From Chromatiales bacterium (GTDB taxonomy: Bacteria > Pseudomonadota > Gammaproteobacteria > Steroidobacterales > GCA-2729495), in NCBI GenBank assembly GCA_016789885.1, contig JAEUPZ010000013.1, forward strand, positions 1 through 58,423: a DNA stretch of 58,423 nt, given 5' to 3'. The notes under the pieces were generated by a model. The model was not told the origin of the DNA and searched no databases. It saw only the letters and a list, made by a program, of their open reading frames with translations. Both the position numbers and the translations under genes were made by a program. Below are positions 16,641-25,900 of the stretch, one piece after another (position 1 is the stretch's first letter; each line of letters starts with the position of its first letter).

Positions 16641-17548
16641 CAGATCACCCAGTTGTAGAGGGTGAGCACCGCGATGACCGGGCACCAGATGACCCACAGC
16701 GTGCGGATCACGAGGTTGCGGGCGGCGTTGACGCGCTCGATGGCGGCGTCGGTAAGGGACGGATCGAGGTCGCTGCGCCCGGCGGCGCTGCCGCCGACGC
16801 GACCGAGGACCGCTTCGCTGGCATCGGCGATGCTGAGCCGGCCCGGGCTGCCGCCGCGGCGCCAGCTCTCGAGTGCATCCTCGAAGTCGCCGGCCAGCAC
16901 GTAGCCTGCCGCCAGCAGTCGCGCCGGCACCCACGCCACGATGGCGTGCAGCTCACGGGTCACCAGCCACAGGCCCGAGGACTGCGCCGGGTCATCGATG
17001 GTCAGGTGGCGGTACGCCATCCGGCGGCGCATCGAGTCGATGACGCGGAAGAGCCACGCCCCGGTGGGTCCGCCCACCAGGAACCAGAAGACCACGGCGA
17101 AGACGCGGTTGTTGGCCTGCACGTAGATCGCACGCTCGACGGTCTCGTTGCGGGCTCCCGGCGGCACCGGCGGATTCGCCTCGGTGAGCTCCTTCGCCAG
17201 CCGGCGCAGATCCTCGGGATCACCGGCGCGCAGCGCGGCAAGGTAGTCGTCGACTTCGTCGGCGAGATCCCGGGGCCCGAGGGCGAACAGCAGCACCACG
17301 ACGGCAAAGGCGAACCACGGCACGTGGAGCAGTTCGTCCCACAGGGCCCACGACGCCGCGGCCACCGGCAGCGTGAGCAGGGCCGCCACCGCCACCAGCA
17401 GCAGCGCAGCCGGCACGCGCGGCAGGGACCCCGCGCGCCGGAAGGCGGCGTCGAACAGCGGGTCGAGCCAGCGGAACTCGCGCAGGCGGAAAAGGTGCGT
17501 CAGGGACCGCTCGATGACGAGGCCCAGCAGCAATGCCAGGAAGTTCAT
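16640..17548 (-). CDS. ampE: AmpE-like inner-membrane protein
   Basis: 302 residues, about four membrane segments (MNFLALLLGLVIERSLTHLF; VPAALLLVAVAALLTLPVAA; FAFAVVVLLFALGPRDL; C-terminal LWVIWCPVIAVLTLYNWVI). The N-terminus, the LGPRDLADEVDDYLAALRAGD segment and NRVFAVVFWFLVGGPTGAWLFR are typical of AmpE/CobD-like proteins. AmpE is linked to beta-lactamase induction signalling through AmpD; its biochemical role is not settled. Its ATG overlaps the ampD stop as ATGA, and its stop overlaps the btuF start. CobD similarity gives a loose thematic tie to B12, but no other cobalamin-synthesis genes are present. Confidence 0.88.
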   Translation of the reverse strand: MNFLALLLGLVIERSLTHLFRLREFRWLDPLFDAAFRRAGSLPRVPAALLLVAVAALLTLPVAAASWALWDELLHVPWFAFAVVVLLFALGPRDLADEVDDYLAALRAGDPEDLRRLAKELTEANPPVPPGARNETVERAIYVQANNRVFAVVFWFLVGGPTGAWLFRVIDSMRRRMAYRHLTIDDPAQSSGLWLVTRELHAIVAWVPARLLAAGYVLAGDFEDALESWRRGGSPGRLSIADASEAVLGRVGGSAAGRSDLDPSLTDAAIERVNAARNLVIRTLWVIWCPVIAVLTLYNWVI

Positions 17549-18168
17549 GCCGTGCGCACCTGCAGGTCGCGGCCACCGAAGGCCCGCAGCCAGTGCCGCA
17601 GCTGGCTCCACCGGAACGCGGGCCCCGGGTCGGTCTTGCGCCCGGGCGCGATGTCGCTGTGGCCGACGACCGGCGCGCCAGCCAGCGACGGCAGCGCCGC
17701 CGACAGGGCCGTCAGCAGCGCGGCGAGGCGGACGTACTGCACCGGCTGGTAGGGCACGTCGTCGGCACCCTCGAGTTCGATGCCGATGGAGAAGTCGTTG
17801 CAGGCCGCGCGGGCGCCGAAGCGCGACTGGCCGGCATGCCAGGCGCGGCGGCCGAGGGGCACGTACTGCACCAGCTCGCCATCGCGCCGCACCAGCAGGT
17901 GGCTCGAGACCCGCAGGCCGGCGAGCCCGGCGAACGACGGATGGGCGCTGGTGTCGAGCCGGTTCTGGAAGAGCTGGTCGATGTACGGGCCACCGAACTC
18001 GCCGGGCGGCAGGCTGATGCCGTGCACCACCAGCAGGTCGATGCCGGCGCCCGGCGGACGGTCGTCGCAGTTCGGCGATGGCACCTGCCGCGCGCTCGCG
18101 ACGATGCCGGTGCGCGGGTCGATGCGCAGGCCGAGCAGGCGGTCCCGGATCAGTGATAATCCCTGCAT
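17545..18168 (-). CDS. ampD: 1,6-anhydro-N-acetylmuramyl-L-alanine amidase
   Basis: Cytoplasmic zinc amidase that recycles anhydromuropeptides and keeps AmpR-type induction low. 207 residues. Seen: ARQVPSPNCDDRP, LLVVHGISLPPGEFGGPYID (first zinc histidine), DFSIGIELEGAD, and GHSDIAPGRKTDPGPAF containing the remaining His and Asp ligands. The ATG at 18168 is the only credible start. It shares the palindrome CATG (18166-18169) with the ATG of rsmE on the other strand, so any promoter for this gene must lie inside rsmE. Confidence 0.93.
   Translation of the reverse strand: MQGLSLIRDRLLGLRIDPRTGIVASARQVPSPNCDDRPPGAGIDLLVVHGISLPPGEFGGPYIDQLFQNRLDTSAHPSFAGLAGLRVSSHLLVRRDGELVQYVPLGRRAWHAGQSRFGARAACNDFSIGIELEGADDVPYQPVQYVRLAALLTALSAALPSLAGAPVVGHSDIAPGRKTDPGPAFRWSQLRHWLRAFGGRDLQVRTA
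18154..18160 (+). promoter_or_regulatory. -10-like element giving a possible leaderless rsmE mRNA
   Basis: TGATAAT (hexamer GATAAT, 18155-18160) differs from TATAAT at one position and ends 6 bases before the rsmE ATG, so the transcript would start at or next to the A of the ATG. No clear -35 is visible at the expected place and there is no Shine-Dalgarno upstream of rsmE. The element lies inside the 5' end of ampD. Confidence 0.4.
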
Positions 18169-18925
18169 GTCCCCCCCGCGCATCTTCTCGGAACTCGCCC
18201 TCGGGCCGGGACCAGGCTTCGCACTGCCGCCCGCTGCCGCTGCCCACGTCGCCCGGGTCCTGCGACTCGGCGCGGGCGATCCTATCACCCTGTTCGACGG
18301 GTCCGGAATGGACTTCCCGGCGCGCATCGTGGCGGCAGGCAAGCGCGGCGTCACCGTCGACGTCGGTGCCGGCATCGCCGTCGGCACCGAGTCGCCGCTC
18401 GCGATCACGCTGCTGCAGGGCATCGGCCGTGGCCCGCGCATGGACCTCGTCCTGCAGAAGGCCACCGAGCTCGGCGTCGCGGCCATCCGGCCCCTGCTCA
18501 CGAGCCGTACCGTCGTGCGCCTCGACGAGGAGCGCGCCGCGCAGCGCCTGCAGCACTGGCAGCGCATCCTCATCAGCGCCGCCGAGCAGTGCGGGCGGTC
18601 GACGCTGCCGGTGCTGCACGCGCCGGCGAGCCTCGCGGACGCCCTGGCCGCCGAGGCCGGCACGCCGTGGCGGCTCTTCCTCGACCCGGCGGCGCCGCCG
18701 GGACTGCCCACGGGCATCACCGGTGCCCAGGCCGCGGCGGTGCTCGTCGGGCCGGAGGGCGGGCTGTCGCCGGACGAGCGGGCGCTCGCCACCGCCAGCG
18801 GCTTTCGCGGACTGCGCCTCGGGCCCCGCATCCTGCGCACGGAAACCGCGCCGCTCGCAGCCCTCAGCATCCTGCAGTACCTCGCCGGCGACCTCGGCGC
18901 CGGGCCAGCAAAGGAGCCCGCATGA
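18167..18925 (+). CDS. rsmE: 16S rRNA (uracil1498-N3)-methyltransferase
   Basis: 252-residue SPOUT methyltransferase. Typical features: N-terminal PUA-like part (MSPPRIFSELALGPGPGFAL, HVARVLRLGAGDPITLFDGS), the KATELGVAAIRPLLTSRTVV segment, RILISAAEQCGRSTLPVL, and the knot region VLVGPEGGLSPDE with LGPRILRTETAPLAAL. The start is fixed by family N-termini. Its ATG overlaps the divergent ampD start within CATG. Its TGA overlaps the ATG of the next gene (ATGA). Confidence 0.94.
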   Translation: MSPPRIFSELALGPGPGFALPPAAAAHVARVLRLGAGDPITLFDGSGMDFPARIVAAGKRGVTVDVGAGIAVGTESPLAITLLQGIGRGPRMDLVLQKATELGVAAIRPLLTSRTVVRLDEERAAQRLQHWQRILISAAEQCGRSTLPVLHAPASLADALAAEAGTPWRLFLDPAAPPGLPTGITGAQAAAVLVGPEGGLSPDERALATASGFRGLRLGPRILRTETAPLAALSILQYLAGDLGAGPAKEPA

Positions 18926-19290
18926 CCAGGGCCATCATCGTCGCCATCGCCGTCTACATCGCCGCCGACGCGATCTTCGACCGCCTGCTCGAACCCTTCG
19001 GCCTCGGCTACCTGCATGCCTTCGGGGCCATGTTCGTCGGGATGCTGGCGGGGGGCTACCTGGCGCGCCGCGGTTTCCTGCCGGTGGCGCTCGGCCTCAA
19101 CCTGGCGTTCTCGGCGCTGACCTACGGCGTCGTGGCGCAGATGCGCGACCAGCCGGTGCTGGAGCTCATCGCTGCCCAGCACCCGATGGTGTCCCTCGGC
19201 AGCTTTGCCGGCGCGGCCCTCGGGGCGCTGGCGGGCATGCGCTGGCGCCGGGCCCGGGCGGCCGCCGCGGGGCCAGCGGCACCGGTCTAG
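18922..19290 (+). CDS. Small four-helix inner-membrane protein, function unknown
   Basis: 122 residues with about four hydrophobic stretches (AIIVAIAVYIAADAIFDRLL; AFGAMFVGMLAGGYLARRG; ALGLNLAFSALTYGVVA; LGSFAGAALGALAGM) and a basic C-terminus. It is translationally coupled to rsmE by an ATGA overlap, so it is probably a real gene. No family recognised. Its TAG stop overlaps the stop of the opposing lipoprotein gene in CTAG. Confidence 0.65.
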   Translation: MTRAIIVAIAVYIAADAIFDRLLEPFGLGYLHAFGAMFVGMLAGGYLARRGFLPVALGLNLAFSALTYGVVAQMRDQPVLELIAAQHPMVSLGSFAGAALGALAGMRWRRARAAAAGPAAPV

Positions 19291-19637
19291 TTCAGCACCC
19301 GGTAACCGCGGCCCCGCAGGCAGTTCTTCACGACGCCCGCCTTCTCGCGGTCGGCGATGCGGGCCGACTGGGCGCCGCCGGTGACCGCGCCGATGCCGGC
19401 GCCCTCACCTGCATTGCCGTTGGCGATGGCCCCGATGGCGGCACCGACGGCCGCGCCGCCGGTGGCACCCTTGGCCACCGCCCGGCCCGTCGAGACCTGC
19501 CCGGCATAGACCTCGCACTGGGCGAGATCCTGCTGGTACTTCGCCATGTCAACGCCCTTGGTATCGATGATCGGGCCCTTGGTGCCGGAGCAGGCAGCCA
19601 GGGCCAGGGCGGCGACGAGGATCACGGGTCGGTGCAC
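19287..19637 (-). CDS. Glycine-zipper lipoprotein
   Basis: 116 residues from a GTG preceded by GGGAGAG. The signal peptide ends in a lipobox ALAAC (Cys near residue 16). The centre is a glycine zipper, GATGGAAVGAAIGAIANG then GAGIGAVTGG, resembling the 17-kDa-antigen/YmgG-type membrane-associating segment. The C-terminus has a conserved-looking Cys in NCLRGRGYRVLN. Likely an outer-membrane-attached envelope protein. A longer start at 19676 would add a cysteine-containing tail ahead of the signal peptide and is rejected. Confidence 0.75.
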   Translation of the reverse strand: MHRPVILVAALALAACSGTKGPIIDTKGVDMAKYQQDLAQCEVYAGQVSTGRAVAKGATGGAAVGAAIGAIANGNAGEGAGIGAVTGGAQSARIADREKAGVVKNCLRGRGYRVLN

Positions 19638-19715
19638 GGCGTCTCTCCCGCAGCGGTCTCCAGCCCGTTCATACACGACCGGTGCCGCTGCTGCCAGCGT
19701 GCATCACGGCACGGC

Positions 19716-21338
19716 TCACTCGTCGGCAACGTCGACTGCCGCGAGGGCGGCGTCGGCCGGCGCGGGCCCGTCGGGCACGAGGTAGTAACCGGCACGCGCC
19801 ACGTGGCTGGCCACCCGCTCGAGCCAGCGCACCGCGTCCAGCAGCGCCAGCGCCTCGGCCGGGGTGCGGCCGCCGGCGGCCGTCTGCTGCAGCAGGAGCA
19901 GGCGCGCGTCGCGGCGGATCCCGGTGATGAGCTGTGCCAGACGCTCGATCGCGGCCCGCGAGTCCTCCGGCGCCTTCCCCCGCAGGACAGCACGTGCCAG
20001 TCCCAGCAGCTGGCGGCAACTGGCGACCGCCTCCTGCAGGGGTGGCCCCGCAAAGGCATTGCGGACGGCCGGGACGGGGACGAGCCGCGGCAGCAGCCGT
20101 GCCAGGTGGTCAATGGCATGCAACTGGGCCACCCGTGCCCGGGACAGGGGGACGTCATCACCGAGAGCCGGGATGCGCGCGAAGAAGCGCTGTACCGCGT
20201 CCAGTGCCGTTGCGGCATCCGCGCGACGCCGCGCATCGTCCGCGGCGCCGGCCCCCGCCAGCACCGATGACAGCAGGTCGACGACCTCGAGGGCAAGGTC
20301 AGTCAGCGTGCGTCGCGTTGCCTCGAGCGCGACGGGTGGCGCCTCCAGCAGCGTGTCGTCGAGGTGGCGGGTCAGCAGCGGCCCGCGCTCGGGCAGCAGC
20401 CGCTCGATCCAGCGGGCCAGCGGCACGGCGAACGGCAGGAAGATAGCCACGCCGACGGCGATGAACAGCGTGTGGAAGGCCGCGAGGCTCACGGCGCCGG
20501 GCTCGAGGCCGAGGTAGCGCTGGCCGAGCCCCAGTCCCCACAGCAGCAGCGGCAGCAGGATGATCGCAATGAGGCCGGTGGCGAGATTGAAGAGCACATG
20601 GGCAAGTGCCGTGCGCTTGGCGGGTACGCTGCCACCGATGGCGGCCAGGGCACCGGTCACCGTGGTGCCCACCGCCGCGCCGATGACCAGCGCTGCCGCC
20701 TGCTCGAAGTTCACGGCCCCCGCATGCAGCGCCGTCAGCGTGGTGGCCGCGGCGGCGCTCGACGACTGCATGACCACGGTCATCAGCACGCCGATGCCCA
20801 TGGCCGCCAGGTGCGCCGCGAGGCCCGCCGCCGGCAGGCGTGCCAGGTCGAAGGCACCGGCGAGCCCCTGCATGCCCGCCTGCAGGGTCTCGATGCCGAC
20901 GAAGATCAGCCCGAAGCCCGCCAGCGCGAGACCCAGGGCACGCCAGCGCGCGGCCCCCAGCAGCCGCAGCAGGGCCCCAACCCCCACCAGCGGCAGCGCG
21001 TAGAAGCCAAGGCTCACCTTCAGACCGAGCACCGACACGATCCAGCCCGTACCCGTAGTCCCGAGGCTTGCGCCCATGACGACGCCCACGGCCTGCGGAA
21101 AGGCGATGAGGCCTGCACTGACGAAGCCGATCAGCGTCACCGTCGTGGCACTGGAGGACTGCACGAGCAGGGTCACCAGGGTGCCCGAGGCGAACGCCCG
21201 GGCCGGCGTGCCGGTGAACCGGGCAAGGGCATGCTGGAGGGCCTCGCCCGCAAAGGCCTTCAGGCCCTCGGTCAGCAGCACCATCCCCAGCAGGAAGAGG
21301 CCGATGCCCCCCAGCAGCTGGAAGGCCGTGTCCATCAT
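19716..21338 (-). CDS. Na+/phosphate cotransporter family protein with PhoU-like C-terminal region
   Basis: 540 residues. The membrane half holds the inverted pair of QSSS repeats of the NptA/PNaS family: LLVQSSSATTVTLIGFVS (about residue 60) and VVMQSSSAAAATTLTAL (about 190), with about nine helices. The last 200 residues are soluble and helical like PhoU domains. Expected to import phosphate with sodium, or to export it as reported for YjbB. Its ATG overlaps the esterase stop (ATGA), so it ends a long minus-strand run. A phosphate link with ppk1/ppx in the same window is possible but not demonstrated. Confidence 0.88.
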   Translation of the reverse strand: MMDTAFQLLGGIGLFLLGMVLLTEGLKAFAGEALQHALARFTGTPARAFASGTLVTLLVQSSSATTVTLIGFVSAGLIAFPQAVGVVMGASLGTTGTGWIVSVLGLKVSLGFYALPLVGVGALLRLLGAARWRALGLALAGFGLIFVGIETLQAGMQGLAGAFDLARLPAAGLAAHLAAMGIGVLMTVVMQSSSAAAATTLTALHAGAVNFEQAAALVIGAAVGTTVTGALAAIGGSVPAKRTALAHVLFNLATGLIAIILLPLLLWGLGLGQRYLGLEPGAVSLAAFHTLFIAVGVAIFLPFAVPLARWIERLLPERGPLLTRHLDDTLLEAPPVALEATRRTLTDLALEVVDLLSSVLAGAGAADDARRRADAATALDAVQRFFARIPALGDDVPLSRARVAQLHAIDHLARLLPRLVPVPAVRNAFAGPPLQEAVASCRQLLGLARAVLRGKAPEDSRAAIERLAQLITGIRRDARLLLLQQTAAGGRTPAEALALLDAVRWLERVASHVARAGYYLVPDGPAPADAALAAVDVADE

Positions 21339-22435
21339 CGGGTTGACAGGGCCCGGGCCAGGTACGGCAGGCTGATGTCGAGCCGGTAATCTATTCCTGA
21401 GTGGTTATCGTCGAATTCCTCGTAGCGGTGGGGCACCCGGGCCGCCGCGAGGCGCCGCGACAGGATCCGCGATCCGTAGTGGATGTGGAACTGGTCGCGC
21501 CAGCCACAGTCGAGGTAGAGCGCCCGCAGGGACCGCAGGGCCGGCGCGTGGCGGGCCACCAGGTTGATCGGGTCGTTCGCGAGCCAGCGCCGCCAGTTGG
21601 CAGGAATGAACTCGCCGGTCTCGAGGTTCATCGGCAGCCGGAAGCCCAGGGGCGCGCGGGGATGCGGGTCGTAGGTGGCGGCCATGGCGACGTTCATGAG
21701 CGCCATCGACTCGGCGCCACCCAGCTTGGGCCGCGCCCAGACCGACTTCAGGAACCGGCGGACGCGGCCGTCGTCGTGGCCGAGGTCGAGCCCCGGCGCG
21801 CCGGCCCGGCGCCGCGCGTCGTACGCGCCCGCGCGCAGCCTGGGCCTGCGGTACTTCGCGAGCTCGTCGAGGGTGTTCGGCCAGTCGGACCGGTGCAGGA
21901 AGTCGAAGTAGGCGTCGCCTGAGTGGTTGGCCGCCGCGCCCCAGGTGCCGGGGTAGCGCATGGCATGCACCATGGCGCCGTAGCCGCCCGACGACTTGCC
22001 GAACAGCCCGCGGTGGTCACGGGACGGCAGCGTGCGGAGCTCGCGGTCGACGAAGGGCACGAGTTCCTTCACCAGGTAGTCGGCGTAGCGGCCCACCGCC
22101 GACGAGTTGACGTACTGGTTGCCCCCCAGCGCCGTGTAGCAGTCCGGGAACACCACGATCACCGGCGGCATGGCGCCCGTGTGGACGAGCCGCGCCAGCC
22201 GTTCCGGCAGGTTCTCGCTGAAGGGCTTCCAGTTGAGCTGCGCCGGCCCCGTGCCGATGAAGCCGGCCAGGCTGAAGAGGACCGGAAAGCGCTCCACGCC
22301 GTCGTAGGCCGGGGGCAGCCAGGCCGTCACGCACCGGACGTGGGGGTCGCGCAGCGGGTTCCCGCGCAGCACGCGGGAGTCGTGGTCCAGGACGACCAGC
22401 TGGCCCGCATCGGGAACCTGGCGTTTGCGCGCCAT
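21335..22435 (-). CDS. Esterase D-like alpha/beta hydrolase
   Basis: 366 residues of the putative-esterase (antigen 85/EstD-like) type: RCVTAWLPPAYDG, FPVLFSLAGF, PPVIVVFPDC, nucleophile motif GKSSGGYGAM (G-x-S-x-G near residue 148), and a C-terminal YDEFDDNHSG-like segment EEFDDNHSGIDYR with the likely catalytic His. No signal peptide. It starts 18 bases after chpC, so it may be transcribed with the chemosensory operon. Substrate unknown. Confidence 0.82.
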   Translation of the reverse strand: MARKRQVPDAGQLVVLDHDSRVLRGNPLRDPHVRCVTAWLPPAYDGVERFPVLFSLAGFIGTGPAQLNWKPFSENLPERLARLVHTGAMPPVIVVFPDCYTALGGNQYVNSSAVGRYADYLVKELVPFVDRELRTLPSRDHRGLFGKSSGGYGAMVHAMRYPGTWGAAANHSGDAYFDFLHRSDWPNTLDELAKYRRPRLRAGAYDARRRAGAPGLDLGHDDGRVRRFLKSVWARPKLGGAESMALMNVAMAATYDPHPRAPLGFRLPMNLETGEFIPANWRRWLANDPINLVARHAPALRSLRALYLDCGWRDQFHIHYGSRILSRRLAAARVPHRYEEFDDNHSGIDYRLDISLPYLARALSTR

Positions 22436-22453
22436 GGGGTCAGACCCGCCGCC

Positions 22454-22939
22454 TCAGGCGAGCACCTCGGGCTCGCCCTCCAGCGCGGCCGCGATGAGCG
22501 CTTCGATTCCCTCGATGTCCGGGATCATCGGGTGCTCGTTGATCATGCGGATCTGGCAGATCACCGGTCCCGGGTCCGGCCACGCATGACGATCCACCGG
22601 CTCCATGACCTGCCGGTTCACCCGCACGAGCTGCGGGAAGCCCTCGGTGAGCAGGCCGAAGGCGCCGGCGGCGAGCCGGCCCGTGATGCCCTGGATGACG
22701 GCGATGCGCGTGCGACCGCCGGGCTCGCCGGGCGACTGGCCCAGCAGCTCCTCGAAGCTGGCCACCGGGATGCGCCGGTCGTTCCAGGTCAGCAGGCCGC
22801 GCAGCCAGCCCGGCGCCCGGGCCACGGGCTGCGGCGGGTGGTAGCGCACCACCTCGGCCACGCAGGACCGCGGCAACAGCAGGCGCCCCTCGCGCAGGGG
22901 CACCAGCAGGCTATAGAGCTCGTCGTCAGCCGCGGCCAT
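22454..22939 (-). CDS. chpC: CheW-like adaptor of the Chp system (ChpC type)
   Basis: 161-residue single CheW-like domain (LYSLLVPLREGRLLLPRSCV; WLRGLLTWNDRRIPVASFEEL). In P. aeruginosa a second CheW homologue, ChpC, lies after chpA-chpB; here chpB is absent and this gene overlaps the 3' end of chpA by 14 bases, implying translational coupling. It should couple additional receptors to the ChpA kinase. The Asp/Arg pattern after NDRRIPVASFEE is intact. Confidence 0.85.
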   Translation of the reverse strand: MAAADDELYSLLVPLREGRLLLPRSCVAEVVRYHPPQPVARAPGWLRGLLTWNDRRIPVASFEELLGQSPGEPGGRTRIAVIQGITGRLAAGAFGLLTEGFPQLVRVNRQVMEPVDRHAWPDPGPVICQIRMINEHPMIPDIEGIEALIAAALEGEPEVLA

Positions 22940-25900
22940 CGGTCCCCGCAGCGACGCCGAGCAGGGCGTTGACCGCCTGCAGCAGCTCGCGCTCCTGGTA
23001 GGGCTTGCCGAGGTAATCGTTCACGCCGACCTCGATGGCCCGGGCCCGGTGCTTGTCGCTGACCCGCGACGTGACCATGACGATGGGCACGCCGGCGAGC
23101 GTGGCCTGGCTGCGCACGTGGCGCGCGAACTCGTAGCCGTCCATGCGGGGCATCTCGACGTCGAGCAGGATGATGTCGGGCCGGTGGTCCTGCAGCACGC
23201 CGATGGCGTCGAGGCCGTCGCGGGCGGTGACGACCCGGAAGCCGTTGCGCTCGAGCAGGCGCTGGGTGACGCGGCGCATGGTGATGGAGTCGTCGACGAC
23301 CAGGGCCACGGGGCCCGCGGGCCGCGGGACCGGCGGCGCCGCAGCCACGCCGGCCGGGCGCCCCTGGCGGACCAGCGCCGCCACGTCGAGGATCATGACG
23401 ACGCGGCCATCGCCGAGGATCGTGGCCCCTGCGATGCCGCGGATCGTCGCGATCTGGGGGCCCACGGACTTGACGACGATCTCGCGGCTGTCCTGCATCT
23501 CGTCGGTGAGCAGCGCCGCCGCCTGCTCGCCGGCCCTGACCAGCACGACCGACACCCGCTCGGCGTCGGCCGGCAGGCGGCTCCCGGGCAGGCCGAGGAA
23601 CTCCCCGAGGTGGTGGAAGCGGTAGGCACGGCCGCCGTACTCGATGCTGGCGTCCGGCTGGCCCAGCCGCTCGTCGAGCTCGCGCCGGGGCAGGCGGATG
23701 ATGCCCTCGACGGTCGCGAGCGGCAGCGCGTAGACCTCGGCGCCGACCCGCACCACCAGCGCCTGGGTCACCGCCAGCGTCAGCGGCAGCCGCAGCGTGA
23801 AGGTCGTGCCCCGGCCGGGCTGCGAGCGGATCACCAGCGCGCCACCGAGGCGCGCCACCTGGTTCGCCACCACGTCCATGCCGATGCCGCGGCCCGCCGC
23901 CTGGGTCAGGCGGTCGGCGGTGCTGAAGCCGGTGCGCAGGATGAACTGCATCGCCTGCTCGTCGGTGAGCGGCGTGTCGGCCGCAACGAAGCCGAGCTCG
24001 ACGGCCTTGCGGCGGATGGCAGCGACGTCGAGGCCACGCCCGTCGTCGGCCACGTCGATGACCACCTCGGTGCCCTCGCGCCGGATGGCGATGCGCACCG
24101 TGCCGGCCTCGGGCTTGCCCGCCGCCACACGGTCGGCGGGCGACTCGATGCCGTGCACCACCGCGTTGCGCAGCATGTGCTCGAAGGGCGGCAGCATCTT
24201 CTCGAGTACCTGCCGGTCGAGTTCGCCACCCCCGTCGATGACGAGATCGGCCAGCTTGCCCGCCTCGCGCGCCGTCTGGCGCACCAGCCGCGTCAGGCGG
24301 GCGCCGTGCTGCTGGAACGGCACCATGCGCGTGCGCATGAGCCCGTCCTGCAGCTCGGTGGTCGTGCGGGCCTGCTGGACGACCAGCGCCTCGGTGTCGC
24401 TGCTCAGGTTCTGCAGCATGTCCTTGAGGCTGCTGACGTCGCTGGCCGTCTCCGCCAGTCCCCGCGACAGCTGCTGGATCGACGAGTACCGGTCGAGCTC
24501 GAGCGGGTCGAAGCCGGCACGGTCGGCGGCCTCCGACTGGTGCTTGAAGAGGATCTGCGCCTCGGTCTCCATCTCGAGCTTGCGCAGCTGGTCGCGCAGG
24601 CGCAGAACCGTCTGTCCCAGCTCCTCGAGGTGGAAGTGCATCTGGGTCAGCTGCTGGTTCAGGCGCGAGTTGGCGATGCTGATCTCGCCGGCGCCGTTCA
24701 GCAGCTGCTCGAGCAGCTGCGCATCGACGCGGGTCAGGTCGCGGGCCTCGCGCCCGCGGGCATCGCCCGGCTGCGGCGTGGCCGGCGCGGCTGCCGGGGC
24801 CGGGACCACGCCGGCCGGTTCCGGCGTCGGCGGCGCCGCCAGCGCCCGCGCCAGCTCGCCGAGCCGCTCGATGGTCGGCGCGAGCGGTTCGAGGGGCGCC
24901 GGTGTCGCAGTGGTGTCCGGCCCGGCTGTGGCGGCCGCCGCCAGCCCGGGCTCCGCCTCGTCGGCCTGCGCCGGGACGCCGGATGCATCAGCCGGCTCGC
25001 CCGCCTCATCCGCAGCCAGGAAGTCGGCGTCGAACAGGGCGGCGGCGAGGGTCTCGGTCGCATCGTCGGCCGGGACCGGCGCGGGCGCTTCGGCATCCGG
25101 GGTCACGGCCTCGCCGGCACCGGCATCGGGCTGGACCAGGTCGGCGACCGACGGCAGGCCCGGCAGGGCCTGCGTCACGTCCGGGGTCTCGACGTCCTGG
25201 ACCTCGAGGCCTGCCACCTCGACACCCGGCGCGAGGTTCAGGGCCTCCGCCTCGGGCACAGGCCATGCGTCGGACACGGCGAGGGACCCGGCTCCGGCGG
25301 GCTCCGGCTCGGGCGCCCCACCACCAGCCCAGGACGTTTCGTCGGCCGGCGCGGCGGCGTGGGCGGCCGCGAGCCGCTCCAGCAGCCCGGGGGCGACGAC
25401 GCCGAAGTCGCCGCTGGCGACGCGGTCGCGCAGCCGGTGCAGGTCGTCGAAGGCCGTGCGCACGAGGTCCAGCGTCGCGGCATCCCGGGGCACGCTGCCC
25501 TCGGCGATGCGGATCACGAGGCTCTCGAGTTCGTGGCTCAGGTCACCGAGGGCAAAGAGGCGCGCCATCCGCGCACCGCCCTTGAGGGTGTGCAGCGCCC
25601 GCTTGATCTCGTCGAGGGACTGCTCGACGTCGTCGCCGGCCACGAGGTGGGCCAGGGCCTGGTCACTGGCGTCCAGAAGCTCGGCCGCCTCTTCGGCAAA
25701 GATGCCGGCGATCTCCGCATCGAAGGCGACGGCCATGGTCAGCGCGCCGGGGGGCTCGCCACCCGCGTCGCCGGCGGCCTCGGGGGCGATGGCGGGCAGG
25801 CGGACCGACAGCGTCCCGTCGTCGTCGGCCGGCACGCTGCCGGCCGACGCGGCGGCCCGGGCCGCCAGCTCTTGCAGCAGGCTGACAAGCTCGTCCGGCA

